Source of the DNA: Bordetella holmesii ATCC 51541
Lineage (GTDB): Bacteria > Pseudomonadota > Gammaproteobacteria > Burkholderiales > Burkholderiaceae_B
Assembly: GCA_000612485.1 (NCBI GenBank)
Contig: CP007494.1
Coordinates: 2,108,001-2,172,000, forward strand
Length of the DNA stretch: 64,000 nt
Reading direction: 5' to 3'
Below the pieces are notes generated by a model. The model was not told where the DNA came from. It made no database searches and saw nothing but the letters and a program-made list of their open reading frames with translations. Shown piece by piece: positions 47,061-56,475 of this stretch. The translations under genes and the position numbers were made by a program. Every line of letters starts with the position of its first letter. The stretch's first letter is position 1.

Positions 47061-47277
47061 GCGATATTTGACGGTGATCTGTAAGTCACGGTATTATCTA
47101 AAGTTTTGCGGCGATTTTGCTGCGTATTGATTACTTTGCTTGGCTGGATTTTCTTGTCGGAGTCGCCTTTGGTGGCATATGCGTGGCTATTGCCATGCGC
47201 TGCAATGCAATAGGTGCTTTCTGCGTGGGTTTGCAGTCTTTTGGCAAGGCGTCACCGTAGCGTAATGGCTAAAAACA

Positions 47278-47925
47278 ATGGTTGATCCTGTAGAAAAAGC
47301 AGTGGTTAAGGCGTCTGGCGGCAATGCCGTAGTCGTGGATGCATATGCTATGGCGCGTCAGGGTCAGCAGGCATCCGGCGAGATAGCGCTTGCGAGGCTG
47401 TCGCGCTTCATGGAAGGGCTGCCCGAGCAGGCTGCCGGAGACGCGGGCATCGCTCGCTGGTCGGTAGTCGGCGAAGTGGGTAAAGGTACGGGCAAGTCGG
47501 GTGGCGTCATTTCCGGCCAGCCTTTGCTGCGCTTGCATATCGAGGCCAATCCGGTCCTGATCTGCCAGCGTTGCAACGCACCCTTTGTCCACCCGGTGGA
47601 TTCCGAGGTGGTGCTGCAGCTGGTTGAGTCGGAGGATGATCTCGACGACGAGCTGGCGGATCTGCAGGATGCCCAGGAAGAAGGTTTGGATTTTGCGGCT
47701 GACGTACCTGAAAAGGTCGTGGGCTCGCATCGTTTCGATCTGTTGGCCCAGATCGAGGATGAGCTCATATTGAGCATTCCGTATGTGCCCCGCCATGATA
47801 TCTGCCCGGATGCGTCTGGTCAGGCGGTGGGGAAAAAGGCCGCTTCGGGCGATGCATCGCAGGCGTCCGAAGTCAAGCGTCCCTCACCGTTTGCGGTGTT
47901 GGAACAACTGAAGCGTAAGAATTGA
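47278..47925 (+). CDS. yceD: YceD/DUF177 family protein (23S rRNA accumulation protein)
   Basis: This 215-residue protein has the DUF177 cysteine motif [20 protein letters not shown] and, further on, an acidic segment ([20 protein letters not shown]). It ends with [20 protein letters not shown], with its typical single cysteine. YceD proteins are almost always encoded directly before rpmF and affect 23S rRNA levels. It is the first gene of the yceD-rpmF-plsX-fab cluster here. The upstream ATG at 47278 is used; a later start near the conserved [12 protein letters not shown] is possible. Confidence 0.9.
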   Translation: MVDPVEKAVVKASGGNAVVVDAYAMARQGQQASGEIALARLSRFMEGLPEQAAGDAGIARWSVVGEVGKGTGKSGGVISGQPLLRLHIEANPVLICQRCNAPFVHPVDSEVVLQLVESEDDLDDELADLQDAQEEGLDFAADVPEKVVGSHRFDLLAQIEDELILSIPYVPRHDICPDASGQAVGKKAASGDASQASEVKRPSPFAVLEQLKRKN

Positions 47926-47977
47926 AATCAACTCGGGCGGCATTCGCGTACAATGCGGCCCGTTTCTAGGAGTCATC

Positions 47978-48160
47978 ATGGCTGTTCAACAAAACAAGAA
48001 GTCCCCGTCCAAGCGCGGCATGCACCGCTCGCACGATTTTCTGGTGAACCCGCCGACGGCCATCGAGCCCAACACGGGCGAATCGCACCTGCGTCACCAC
48101 ATCAGCCCCAACGGTTTCTACCGTGGTCGTAAGGTCCTGAAGACCAAGGCTGACGAATAA
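47978..48160 (+). CDS. rpmF: 50S ribosomal protein L32
   Basis: This 60-residue basic protein begins [20 protein letters not shown] after the methionine and ends [12 protein letters not shown], the usual L32 of beta-proteobacteria without zinc cysteines. TAGGAGTC lies 6 bases before the ATG. It is part of the yceD-rpmF-plsX order that links ribosome and fatty-acid/phospholipid synthesis. Confidence 0.98.
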   Translation: MAVQQNKKSPSKRGMHRSHDFLVNPPTAIEPNTGESHLRHHISPNGFYRGRKVLKTKADE

Positions 48161-48218
48161 GGCCTGTCGGCCGAACTCGTAACCCGGACCGCTTCGGCTG
48201 ATTGCAGACCTGGCACCC

Positions 48219-49283
48219 GTGATACGCATCGCTATAGACTGCATGGGCGGGGACCACGGTCTGCCCGTCACCATACCGGCCGCGCTCGAGTTCGCCCGGC
48301 AATATCCGGATACCCGGCTGTTGCTGGTCGGGCTCCCCGACGCCATTGAAGCCGCGCTGGCCGAACATCGTTCGGTTCCGCGCGATCGTCTTGACGTCGT
48401 GGCTGCCTCCGAGGTCGTCACCATGGACGACCCGGTGGAGGTGGCTCTGCGCCGCAAAAAAGACTCGTCCATGCGACTGGCTGCTCAGGCCGTCAAGGAC
48501 GGTCGGGCCGACGCCTGCGTGTCAGCCGGCAATACCGGCGCGTGGATGGCAATTTCCCGATATGTGCTCAAGACGCTGGATGGCATAGACCGGCCGGCGA
48601 TCGCGACGTCCATCCCGAATCAGACGGGGGGCGCCACGACGGTGCTCGATCTCGGGGCCAACGTCGATTGTACGGCCGAGCATCTGCTGCAGTTCGCCAT
48701 CATGGGCGCTGCGCTGGCGCAAGCCATCGATCATCTCGACCGGCCTACCGTAGGGTTGTTGAATATCGGCGAAGAGGTCATCAAGGGCAATGAAGTGGTC
48801 AAGGAAGCCGCCGAGTTGCTGCGAGCCAGTCCGCTGAATTTCCGTGGCAACGTGGAAGGCGACGATATTTTCAAAGGCACGGTCGACGTCGTCGTATGCG
48901 ACGGCTTTGTCGGTAACGTCGTACTCAAATCCGTCGAAGGGTTGGCGAAGATGCTCTCCAGCGTCATTCGCGAAGAATTCAAGCGCAACTTCATCACGCT
49001 GCTGGCCGGCGCGGTTGCCACACCGGTGCTTAACCGGCTGCGCCGCCGCGTCGACAATCGCCGTTATAACGGTGCTGCCCTGCTTGGGCTGCGTGGTGTC
49101 GTGATCAAAAGCCATGGTTCGGCTGATGCCTATGCCTACGGCTTTGCGCTGCAGCGCGCGCGCGAGGCGGTTGCCAGCCGATTGCTGGAACGCACGGCCC
49201 AGACGGTGGCCGAGATCAATGAGCGCGTCCAACTGAACGAGGCTGCCGCGAATAATGCCGCGGCTGCGGGGGACACCGTTTGA
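48219..49283 (+). CDS. plsX: Phosphate acyltransferase PlsX
   Basis: This 354-residue enzyme converts acyl-ACP to acyl-phosphate for phospholipid synthesis. It starts with GTG (first residues [14 protein letters not shown]). Motifs are [65 protein letters not shown] and [17 protein letters not shown]. The stop overlaps the fabH ATG (TGATG), so expression is coupled to fatty-acid initiation. No clear Shine-Dalgarno precedes the GTG. Confidence 0.96.
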   Translation: MIRIAIDCMGGDHGLPVTIPAALEFARQYPDTRLLLVGLPDAIEAALAEHRSVPRDRLDVVAASEVVTMDDPVEVALRRKKDSSMRLAAQAVKDGRADACVSAGNTGAWMAISRYVLKTLDGIDRPAIATSIPNQTGGATTVLDLGANVDCTAEHLLQFAIMGAALAQAIDHLDRPTVGLLNIGEEVIKGNEVVKEAAELLRASPLNFRGNVEGDDIFKGTVDVVVCDGFVGNVVLKSVEGLAKMLSSVIREEFKRNFITLLAGAVATPVLNRLRRRVDNRRYNGAALLGLRGVVIKSHGSADAYAYGFALQRAREAVASRLLERTAQTVAEINERVQLNEAAANNAAAAGDTV

Positions 49284-50269
49284 TGAGCAAGGCAATGAAA
49301 TATTCGGTGATTGCGGGTTCGGGTGGATACCTGCCCGAGCGTGTGGTGTCCAACGATGATCTGGCCGCTGAACTGGCCAAGCGCGATATTCAGACCTCCG
49401 ATGAATGGATCGTCGAGCGGACGGGTATCAGGCAGCGGCATCTGGCCGATCGTGGCGTGACTACCAGCGTGTTGGCGACTGAGGCTGCCCGGCGTGCGAT
49501 GGCGGACGCCGGCGTGGGCCCCGATGACCTCGATTTGATCATTGTGGCGACGTCCACCCCGGATTTCGTATTTCCGAGCACAGCTTGCCTGGTGCAGGCC
49601 AACCTCGGCGCCAAGGGCCGTGCGGCGTTCGATGTGCAGGCCGTGTGCAGCGGCTTTGTGTATGCGCTGACAACGGCCGACAGCTTCGTGCGCGCTGGCC
49701 GTGCCCGCTGTGCCCTGGTGATCGGTGCAGAAGTCTTCTCCCGCATTCTGGACTGGAACGACCGGAGCACCTGCGTGTTGTTTGGCGATGGCGCGGGCGC
49801 CGTCGTGCTCAAGGCTTCCGATGAGCCCGGTGTCCTTGCTGCGCATTTGCATGCCGATGGCAGTCAGACCAAGATTCTGTGCGCAGCAGGCAACGTGGCC
49901 TACGGCGCCGTCACTGGCGATCCTTTCCTGCGTATGGATGGGCAGGCAGTGTTCAAGCAGGCTGTGACGGTTCTGGACCGGTCGGCGCGCGAAGTCTGCG
50001 CCGAGGTCGGCATGACCATCGATCAGGTCGATTGGCTGGTGCCGCACCAGGCCAACGTCCGCATTCTGAATTTTCTTGCACGTAAGCTCAACGTATCGGC
50101 TGACCATGTCGTCGTTACCGTTGACCAGCATGCCAACACCTCGGCGGCCAGTGTGCCGCTTGCCCTGGATGTGGCACGCCGTGATGGCCGCATCAAAGCC
50201 GGTCAGCATGTGCTGATGCAGGGCGTGGGTGGCGGATTCACCTGGGGCTCGGTACTGGCCCGCATGTAG
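49283..50269 (+). CDS. fabH: 3-oxoacyl-ACP synthase III
   Basis: This 328-residue condensing enzyme starts fatty-acid synthesis from acetyl-CoA and malonyl-ACP. Its Cys-His-Asn triad is in [25 protein letters not shown] and [28 protein letters not shown] is the N-terminal signature. The ATG at 49283 overlaps the plsX stop; the internal ATG at 49295 ([13 protein letters not shown]) is equally plausible. fabD begins about 60 bp after its stop. Confidence 0.96.
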   Translation: MSKAMKYSVIAGSGGYLPERVVSNDDLAAELAKRDIQTSDEWIVERTGIRQRHLADRGVTTSVLATEAARRAMADAGVGPDDLDLIIVATSTPDFVFPSTACLVQANLGAKGRAAFDVQAVCSGFVYALTTADSFVRAGRARCALVIGAEVFSRILDWNDRSTCVLFGDGAGAVVLKASDEPGVLAAHLHADGSQTKILCAAGNVAYGAVTGDPFLRMDGQAVFKQAVTVLDRSAREVCAEVGMTIDQVDWLVPHQANVRILNFLARKLNVSADHVVVTVDQHANTSAASVPLALDVARRDGRIKAGQHVLMQGVGGGFTWGSVLARM

Positions 50270-50328
50270 TGCGGCCGGGCATGACGCCCGCCGCGCGGTT
50301 CGCTAACGTAAAGAGATCACGGACCACC

Positions 50329-51264
50329 ATGAAACTCGCATTTGTGTTCCCTGGCCAAGGATCCCAATCCGTCGGCATGATGGATGCATGGGCCGGCAAT
50401 GCCGCCGTGGCTGATGTGCTCGCGCGCGCCAGCCAGGCGCTGGGCCAGGATCTGGCCGCCCTGATTGCCCAGGGTCCGGCCGATCAACTCAACCTCACCA
50501 CGAATACCCAGCCCGCCATGCTGGCGGCAGGTGTTGCCTGTTTTGCTGCCTGGCGTGATGCCGGCGGCCCATTGCCTGCCGTGATGGCCGGGCACAGCCT
50601 GGGCGAGTACGCGGCTCTGACTGCTGCGCAGTCCCTGGCGCTGGAAGACGCCGTACGCCTGGTGCGGATTCGTGCGGATGCCATGCAGGCTGCGGTGCCC
50701 GTGGGCACTGGAGCGATGGCTGCGATTCTGGGCCTGGATGACGATGCCGTCCGAGCAGCTTGTGCGCAGGGCGCTCAGGGCGAGGCTGTCGAGGCCGTCA
50801 ACTTCAATGCGCCGGCGCAGGTCGTGATTGCCGGGCACAAGGCTGCCGTTGAACGCGCCTGCGAAGCCGCCAAGGCCGCGGGTGCCAAGCGCGCCTTGCT
50901 GTTGCCGGTTTCGGCGCCATTTCACTCCAGTTTGCTCAAGCCGGCAGCAGAGGTGCTGGCGAAGGCGCTGGCCGATGCCGCCGTGCATTCACCCGCGGTT
51001 CCCGTCATCAATAACGTGGATGTCGCGCTGCCCTCCGATCCTGCCGCCATCCGGAATGCCTTGGTCCGCCAGGCCTGGCACGCGGTGCGCTGGGTTGAAA
51101 CCGTGCAAGCCATGAAGGCGCAAGGCGTCACGCACGTCATCGAATTTGGTCCGGGCAAGGTCCTGACCGGCCTGACCAAGCGTATCGATGGCGATCTGAC
51201 CGGTCTGGCCGTGACGGATCCTGCTTCGTTGGATGCCGCGCTGGCGCTCGTCAAGGGAAATTGA
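50329..51264 (+). CDS. fabD: Malonyl-CoA-ACP transacylase
   Basis: This 311-residue acyltransferase loads malonate onto ACP. It begins MKLAFVFPGQGSQSVGMMDA and has the nucleophile S90 in MAGHSLGEYAAL, with the active-site histidine in PVSAPFHSSLLKPA. IEFGPGKVLTGL is the C-terminal signature. The ATG at 50329 is chosen because homology begins there. fabG follows after 2 bp. Length and all active-site segments are normal. Confidence 0.96.
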   Translation: MKLAFVFPGQGSQSVGMMDAWAGNAAVADVLARASQALGQDLAALIAQGPADQLNLTTNTQPAMLAAGVACFAAWRDAGGPLPAVMAGHSLGEYAALTAAQSLALEDAVRLVRIRADAMQAAVPVGTGAMAAILGLDDDAVRAACAQGAQGEAVEAVNFNAPAQVVIAGHKAAVERACEAAKAAGAKRALLLPVSAPFHSSLLKPAAEVLAKALADAAVHSPAVPVINNVDVALPSDPAAIRNALVRQAWHAVRWVETVQAMKAQGVTHVIEFGPGKVLTGLTKRIDGDLTGLAVTDPASLDAALALVKGN

Positions 51265-51266
51265 GT

Positions 51267-52016
51267 ATGGAACACACCATCAAGGATCTGGAAGGCAAGA
51301 TTGCGCTGGTGACTGGCGCCACGCGTGGCATCGGTCGCGCCATTGCTCAGGAGCTGGCGGCTCGCGGTGCCAAGGTTGTCGGCACGGCCACGTCGCAGGC
51401 CGGTGCCACGACCATTAGCGAAGCGCTGGCTGCCAGCGGCGGCCGTGGCGTCGTACTGAACGTCACGGACGCTGCAGCCGTCGATGCGCTCATCGACGAG
51501 TTGGGCAAAGAGGGCGGTGGTCCGCACATCCTGGTCAACAACGCCGGTATTACCCGCGACACGCTGGCCATGCGCATGAAGGACGACGATTGGGGCTCGG
51601 TGATCGACACCAATCTGAGCTCGGTCTTTCGTCTGTCGCGCGCCGTACTGCGCAACATGATGAAGGCACGCTGGGGTAGGATCATCAACATCACTTCCGT
51701 GGTGGGTTCGGCCGGCAATCCCGGCCAGGCCAACTACGCGGCCGCCAAGGCTGGTGTGGCTGGCATGACGCGCGCCCTGGCGCGCGAACTGGGCAGTCGC
51801 AATGTCACGGTAAACTGCGTGGCTCCCGGTTTCATTGATACCGACATGACACGTGTCCTGGGCGAAGAGCAGACCGCAGCCCTTTTGCAACAAATTCCGC
51901 TGGGGCGCTTGGGTGCCCCGGCCGATATCGCCAATGCGGTCGGCTTCCTGGCCAGTCCTTCGGCGGGTTACATTACGGGTACCACCCTGCACGTCAACGG
52001 CGGGATGTATATGTAA
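51267..52016 (+). CDS. fabG: 3-oxoacyl-ACP reductase
   Basis: This 249-residue short-chain dehydrogenase uses NADPH to reduce 3-oxoacyl-ACP. The nucleotide loop is [12 protein letters not shown] (residues 17-28). The catalytic residues are S144, Y157 and K161 ([18 protein letters not shown]). [15 protein letters not shown] is typical of FabG. The ATG at 51267 overlaps nothing but is 2 bp from the fabD stop. A 217-bp gap with its own promoter precedes acpP. Confidence 0.96.
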   Translation: MEHTIKDLEGKIALVTGATRGIGRAIAQELAARGAKVVGTATSQAGATTISEALAASGGRGVVLNVTDAAAVDALIDELGKEGGGPHILVNNAGITRDTLAMRMKDDDWGSVIDTNLSSVFRLSRAVLRNMMKARWGRIINITSVVGSAGNPGQANYAAAKAGVAGMTRALARELGSRNVTVNCVAPGFIDTDMTRVLGEEQTAALLQQIPLGRLGAPADIANAVGFLASPSAGYITGTTLHVNGGMYM

Positions 52017-52176
52017 TAAATGCGGCATGCTGGCGTGGCGCAACAGCCGGCCAGCCTGCCGCGGCGACACCCGTGACCCATGTATCGGACCTTCCGTAGC
52101 ATGCGGTCCGGCCCCCCTTGCCGACAGGCTGGGTGAGGTCGAAAAAACGCGGTGTTTTTTTCTCACGGCCCGGCGT

Positions 52177-52203
52177 TTGCATTCCTCAACGCTTGGCTAT
52201 AAT
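52177..52203 (+). promoter_or_regulatory. Candidate sigma-70 promoter of acpP
   Basis: TTGCAT (52177-52182) and a perfect TATAAT (52198-52203) lie 31 bp upstream of the acpP ATG, separated by 15 bp. That spacing is slightly shorter than ideal. ACP needs far higher expression than its neighbours, so an internal promoter here makes sense. Confidence 0.5.
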
Positions 52204-52233
52204 TCGCGGGATTTTTCCCAATTGGAGATCTGC

Positions 52234-52473
52234 ATGGAAAGCATCGAACAGCGCGTCAAGAAGATCGTCGCTGAACAACTTGGCGTGAACGAAGCCGAGA
52301 TCAAGAACGAGTCCTCCTTCCTTGACGACCTCGGTGCCGATTCGCTCGACATGGTCGAGTTGGTCATGGCCCTCGAAGACGAGTTCGAGACCGAGATCCC
52401 CGACGAAGAGGCTGAAAAGATCACGACCGTTCAACAAGCGATTGATTACATCAATTCGAACGGTAAGCAGTAA
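52234..52473 (+). CDS. acpP: Acyl carrier protein
   Basis: This 79-residue acidic protein carries the growing acyl chain. The phosphopantetheine attachment serine is S37 in [19 protein letters not shown]. The sequence [20 protein letters not shown] and the acidic [20 protein letters not shown] are standard AcpP. GGAG lies 7 bases before the ATG. It has its own upstream promoter-like sequence in the gap after fabG. Confidence 0.98.
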   Translation: MESIEQRVKKIVAEQLGVNEAEIKNESSFLDDLGADSLDMVELVMALEDEFETEIPDEEAEKITTVQQAIDYINSNGKQ

Positions 52474-52644
52474 TCAGCACAAGCCTATCTATCCGGCGTT
52501 TTCGGACGCAGGAGTCAGGGCGGTTTTAGGTATAGCCATGCGACCCGCGCGGGGACGCATCCGGCCGGGCAGGCCCGGTGATTCCGCGTGGTTTGTCAGG
52601 TCAACCAAAAACCGCCTTTATTTTGTCTGTTTGAGGAGTCATCC

Positions 52645-53874
52645 GTGAAGCGACGTGTCGTCATCACCGGCTTGGGCATCGTTTCCCCCGTGGGCAACGA
52701 TCTGGCCACCGCTTGGGACAATATCGTCAACGGACGTTCTGGCATTGGCCGTATCTCGCGATTCGATCCGTCGGCCCTGACCACCCATATCGCGGGCGAG
52801 GTCAAAGGCTTTGACGTCACGCAATACGTCCAGCCCAAAGAGGCGCGCCAAATGGATACCTTTATCCATTATGGTGTGGCCGCCGGCGTGCAGGCGTGGC
52901 GCGATTCGGGTCTAGAGGCCACCGAAGAAAATGCCGATCGCATCGGCGTGATTGTGGGTTCGGGCATAGGCGGCCTGCCGCGTATCGAAGAAACGCAGAC
53001 GGATCTGCTGGCCAAGGGCCCGCGCCGGATTTCGCCGTTCTTCGTGCCGGGTTCGTTGATCAATCTGATTTCCGGCCATCTGTCGATCATGTTTGGTCTC
53101 AAGGGGCCGAGCTACGCCGTAGTCTCCGCCTGCACAACCGGGCTGCACAGCATCGGTGATGCGGCCCGTCTGATTGAGTATGGCGATGCTGACGTGATGA
53201 TTGCGGGCGGTGCCGAATCGACCGTTTCTCCCCTGGGCATCGGTGGCTTTGCCGCCATGCGCGCGCTGTCCACGCGCAATGACGATCCGACCACGGCCTC
53301 GCGTCCCTGGGATCGTGACCGGGACGGTTTCGTGCTCGGTGAGGGTGCTGGTGTGCTCGTGCTCGAAGAGTATGAACACGCCAAGAAGCGCGGTGCGCGT
53401 ATTTATGGTGAGTTCGTGGGCTACGGCATGAGTTCGGATGCGCATCACATCACCGCGCCTGACAAGGACGGTCCGCGCCGCGGCATCGTCAATGCCTTGC
53501 GCAACGGGGCCATCAATGCCGCAGACGTCGATTACGTCAACGCCCACGGCACCTCGACGCCGCTGGGCGATAAGAACGAAACCGACGCACTGAAGCTGGC
53601 TTTTGGCGATCATGCGCGCAAGCTGGTTGTCAACTCGACCAAGTCCATGACGGGGCACCTACTCGGTGCGGCCGGCGGCATCGAGGCGGTTTTCACGACC
53701 CTGGCTCTCTACAACCAGGTCTCGCCTCCCACCATCAATATCTTCAATCAGGATCCTGAGTGCGATCTGGACTATTGCGCCAATGAAGCTCGTCCGATGA
53801 AGATCAATGTCGCGTTATCCAATTCCTTTGGATTCGGCGGCACCAACGGCTCGATGGCTATTCGCCGGATTTGA
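52645..53874 (+). CDS. fabF: 3-oxoacyl-ACP synthase II
   Basis: This 409-residue condensing enzyme starts with GTG ([18 protein letters not shown]), preceded by GAGGAGTC. The active site is the cysteine in [16 protein letters not shown] and the two histidines in [14 protein letters not shown] and [13 protein letters not shown]. The C-terminal signature is [13 protein letters not shown]. It elongates acyl chains and adjusts membrane fluidity with temperature. The next gene probably begins with TTG overlapping its stop. Confidence 0.96.
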   Translation: MKRRVVITGLGIVSPVGNDLATAWDNIVNGRSGIGRISRFDPSALTTHIAGEVKGFDVTQYVQPKEARQMDTFIHYGVAAGVQAWRDSGLEATEENADRIGVIVGSGIGGLPRIEETQTDLLAKGPRRISPFFVPGSLINLISGHLSIMFGLKGPSYAVVSACTTGLHSIGDAARLIEYGDADVMIAGGAESTVSPLGIGGFAAMRALSTRNDDPTTASRPWDRDRDGFVLGEGAGVLVLEEYEHAKKRGARIYGEFVGYGMSSDAHHITAPDKDGPRRGIVNALRNGAINAADVDYVNAHGTSTPLGDKNETDALKLAFGDHARKLVVNSTKSMTGHLLGAAGGIEAVFTTLALYNQVSPPTINIFNQDPECDLDYCANEARPMKINVALSNSFGFGGTNGSMAIRRI

Positions 53875-54308
53875 CGTTGGATCTGGGCCAAGTGTGGCAA
53901 TTCGAGGTGCCTGCCGGCTTGCCGGCAGGCACCCGTTGGCCCGTTGCCGGGCCTGTGTTGCTGATGGCGATGGCTGGGGCTGCCCAACCATGGCTGCTGG
54001 CGGCTTTGCCGTTGGTGTTACGCCGGCCGGCCCAGGCGGTGCAGGCGCTGCGCGTGCACCCCGACCCTCAATTCTGGCAGGCGCGTTGTGCCGGCAATGT
54101 CTGGCGACCCGTTCATTTGCGCGACGCCGTGCGCCATCAGAGCCATCTGGCCCTGACGCTCGAGTTGCATGGTGACGAGTGTGTTACAAACAGCAAGATC
54201 AACTGCTCCGTCTGGCCTGACACCATGGCACCGCATCATTGGCGCCGGCTGAACATAGTTACCGGGGTCGGAGGTTGCAAAGTGGCATATCGAAAAGGGG
54301 TGTCATGA
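53871..54308 (+). CDS. Small hypothetical protein, YgfX-like, between fabF and rpoE
   Basis: This 145-residue possible protein starts with TTG overlapping the fabF stop and ends overlapping the rpoE start. It has one hydrophobic hairpin-like stretch ([26 protein letters not shown]). The region [25 protein letters not shown] resembles the C-terminal part of YgfX/CptA-like proteins, where a W-x-D-S-M-x-x-x-x-W-R-R pattern occurs. Overlaps at both ends argue that it is a real gene of the sigma-E operon. The resemblance is weak and function unknown. It contains a 26-nt perfect palindrome at 53907-53932. Confidence 0.6.
   Translation: MTLDLGQVWQFEVPAGLPAGTRWPVAGPVLLMAMAGAAQPWLLAALPLVLRRPAQAVQALRVHPDPQFWQARCAGNVWRPVHLRDAVRHQSHLALTLELHGDECVTNSKINCSVWPDTMAPHHWRRLNIVTGVGGCKVAYRKGVS
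53907..53932. repeat. Perfect inverted repeat inside the YgfX-like gene
   Basis: GTGCCTGCCGGC (53907-53918) and GCCGGCAGGCAC (53921-53932) are exact reverse complements separated by TT. The 12-bp G+C-rich stem begins about 30 bp after the fabF stop but lies within the coding frame of the next gene. No T-run follows. Confidence 0.7.
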
Positions 54309-54904
54309 GCGAACGCGACGTCGACGCCGAGCTTGTTGCGCGTGTGCAACGCGGCGACAAGAAAGCATTCGACCTGCTGGTGCTGAAGTACCAGCGCAAG
54401 ATCCTGCGCCTGCTGGCGCGAATGATCCGCGACCCGGCCGAGATAGAGGACGTGGCGCAAGAGGCATTTATCAAGGCGTATCGGGCGCTGCCGCAGTTTC
54501 GCGGCGAAAGCGCCTTCTACACCTGGCTCTATCGTATCGCCATCAACACCGCCCGCAATTGGCTGGCCTCGTCGGGGCGTCGCCCTAGCGCGCCCAACGC
54601 AATTGAGACCGAAGATGGTGAAACTTTTAACGAAACCGACAACCTAACCGATATAAGCACGCCGGAAGCAATGTTCGCCAGCCGCGAAATTGCCGAGACA
54701 GTCAACGCCGCCATCGAGGAATTGCCCGAAGAGCTGCGCACGGCTATCGTCCTGCGTGAAATCGAAGGTATGAGTTACGAAGACATCGCCCAAAGCATGG
54801 ACTGCCCCATCGGTACGGTTCGCTCTCGCATATTTCGTGCGCGGGAAGCGATCGCCAACCGGTTGCGCCCCCTGCTTGACACCGATGCCGAGCGTCGCTG
54901 GTAA
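54305..54904 (+). CDS. rpoE: RNA polymerase sigma factor RpoE (sigma-E)
   Basis: This 199-residue ECF sigma factor has region 2 in LVLKYQRKILRLLARMIRD, DVAQEAFIKAYRALPQFRG and FYTWLYRIAINTARNWL. Region 4 is in ELPEELRTAIVLREIEGMSY, EDIAQSMDCPIGTVRSRIFR and AREAI. It directs the envelope-stress regulon, including mucD. The ATG at 54305 ([18 protein letters not shown]) overlaps the previous gene by 4 bp. rseA follows directly, the normal rpoE-rseA-rseB-mucD order. Confidence 0.97.
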   Translation: MSERDVDAELVARVQRGDKKAFDLLVLKYQRKILRLLARMIRDPAEIEDVAQEAFIKAYRALPQFRGESAFYTWLYRIAINTARNWLASSGRRPSAPNAIETEDGETFNETDNLTDISTPEAMFASREIAETVNAAIEELPEELRTAIVLREIEGMSYEDIAQSMDCPIGTVRSRIFRAREAIANRLRPLLDTDAERRW

Positions 54905-54916
54905 GGAGTGGCAGTC

Positions 54917-55402
54917 ATGCAAACAGCAGCCAAGTCCGTGATCGCCGAAGCCTCATTCGAGGAATCGGTTTCCGCCTGGATGGACGGAGAAGGATCAGAG
55001 GACTTTTTGAATCAACTGATGTCCCCTCAGGGTCGTAAGACCTGGGACAGCTACCATGTGATCGGGGATGCCTTGCGCAGCTCCGATCTGGTGATCAATC
55101 CGAGCAAGGACTTCCAGTCCCGATTGGCGCGCGCCCTGGATGCGGAGTTGCCCATAGTGGCCGCGCCACGGCGCCGTTCGCCTTTGCGATTTGGGTTGTC
55201 CGGTCTGGCGGTGGCTGCCGCCGTGGCGACGGTGATCTGGGTGGCGCAACCCTTGGTGTCGTCGGGCCCCAGTCTGTCGACTCCCGTGTTGGCGGATGCC
55301 AGCCGCGATGATCCCGGCCTGCGCGACTACCTCGAGGCTCACCGCCAGATGGCTGGCCCCAGCGCCGTGCGGCAGGTCTCGTTCGAGACCGGAGCACGCT
55401 GA
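54917..55402 (+). CDS. rseA: Anti-sigma-E factor RseA (MucA-like)
   Basis: This 161-residue membrane protein has an N-terminal sigma-binding domain (EESVSAWMDGEGSEDFLNQL, TWDSYHVIGDALRSSDLV, DFQSRLARALDAE). One transmembrane helix follows (FGLSGLAVAAAVATVIWVA, about residues 91-109), then a periplasmic tail. It holds RpoE inactive until regulated proteolysis. The stop overlaps the rseB ATG (TGATG). The gene is intact. AAGGAGTGG precedes it. Confidence 0.9.
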   Translation: MQTAAKSVIAEASFEESVSAWMDGEGSEDFLNQLMSPQGRKTWDSYHVIGDALRSSDLVINPSKDFQSRLARALDAELPIVAAPRRRSPLRFGLSGLAVAAAVATVIWVAQPLVSSGPSLSTPVLADASRDDPGLRDYLEAHRQMAGPSAVRQVSFETGAR

Positions 55403-56435
55403 TGGCACGGCGGCAGGACATGTGCTCTGACGGGCGCATGACGCGTCCCCAGCGGCAATGGGCAAGTATGGCAGCCGTGGTGTTTTGCGGTGTGCTGGCG
55501 TGGTCGGCTGCTGCCCGGGCGGAGACGGCCGCCGACGATCCGGTCAAGTTGCTGGCCAATATCCAGCAGGCCGCACGTTCGCAGGATTATGCGGGCGTGT
55601 TCATGTATCAGCAGGGCGATACCATGCAGTCGTCGCGCCTGGTGCACCTCATCGACGGGACCGGCGAACGCGAGCGTCTGGAGATCCTTGATGGCCAGCC
55701 GCGAGAATATCTGCGGCACAACGAAGATGTGCAGTGCCTGATTCCCGAGCACAAAACCGTATTGCTGGAGCGCCGTCGCGGCGATCGTTTTCCGGGTTTG
55801 TTGCTGGGTGATCCCAAAGACCTTGCCGATCACTACGTCGTACGTGCCGAGTCCAAGTTGCATCGGGTCGCAGATCGTCAGTGTCGTCTGATCACGATAG
55901 AGCCGCGCGACACCATGCGTTATGGCTATCAACTGTGCGCCGATGTCGACACCAATCTGTTGCTCAAGGCGCAAACCATAGACGGCAAACGTGGCGTGGT
56001 GGAGCAGGTGTCGTTCTCGTCCTTGCGTGTCGGGGGCGACGTTGACGCCGGATTGCTCAATTCGCGCTGGGACACCCGCGATTGGCGAGTGATGGAAGCC
56101 GATATGAAGCCGGTCGACCTGGCCGCTCAGGGGTGGCGTATCCCTGCGCCGGAAGGTTTTGTTGTGGTCATGCAGGTTGCAAGACAGATCGGCAAGGGAA
56201 CGGTTAGCCAGGTTGTGTTGTCAGATGGTTTGGCGGCAATTTCTGTTTTTATTGAACCTTATGACGGATCTCGCCACCAACATACACCTGCTGGGCTTGT
56301 CCAGCATGGCGCCATCAACATCTATGGAACCCGCATTGCGGACTATTGGATGACGGTGTTGGGCGAAGTCCCGCGGCAACGTTGGAGAGTTTGGCTCAAG
56401 CTACGGAATACGTGCCCGTATCGTCGTCTAAATAA
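55402..56435 (+). pseudogene. rseB: Sigma-E regulator RseB (MucB), frameshifted near its 3' end and open into mucD
   Basis: RseB is the periplasmic protein that shields RseA from DegS. A signal peptide (ASMAAVVFCGVLAWSAAARAE), the MucB/RseB N-domain (DYAGVFMYQQGDTMQSSRLV, ILDGQPREYLRHNEDVQCL) and C-domain (GFVVVMQVARQIG, HGAINIYGTRIADYWMTVLG) are present to GEVP. At 56371-56376 the bases CCGCGG throw the frame into RQRWRVWLKLRN. Restoring CCGCCGG (one base) gives GEVPPATLESLAQATEYVP and a TAA stop at 56433. Only about the last 20 residues are affected, but the shifted frame has no stop before mucD and is in frame with it. Confidence 0.82.
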
Positions 56436-56475
56436 GAAACCTGATAAAGGTCAGGAGTCTTTCCGGAGCTCTCAC

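Noticed and set aside
52139..52162. A-run/T-run sequence between fabG and acpP as a terminator
   Set aside because: The stem would be almost entirely A-T pairs with no G+C core, so it is not convincing.
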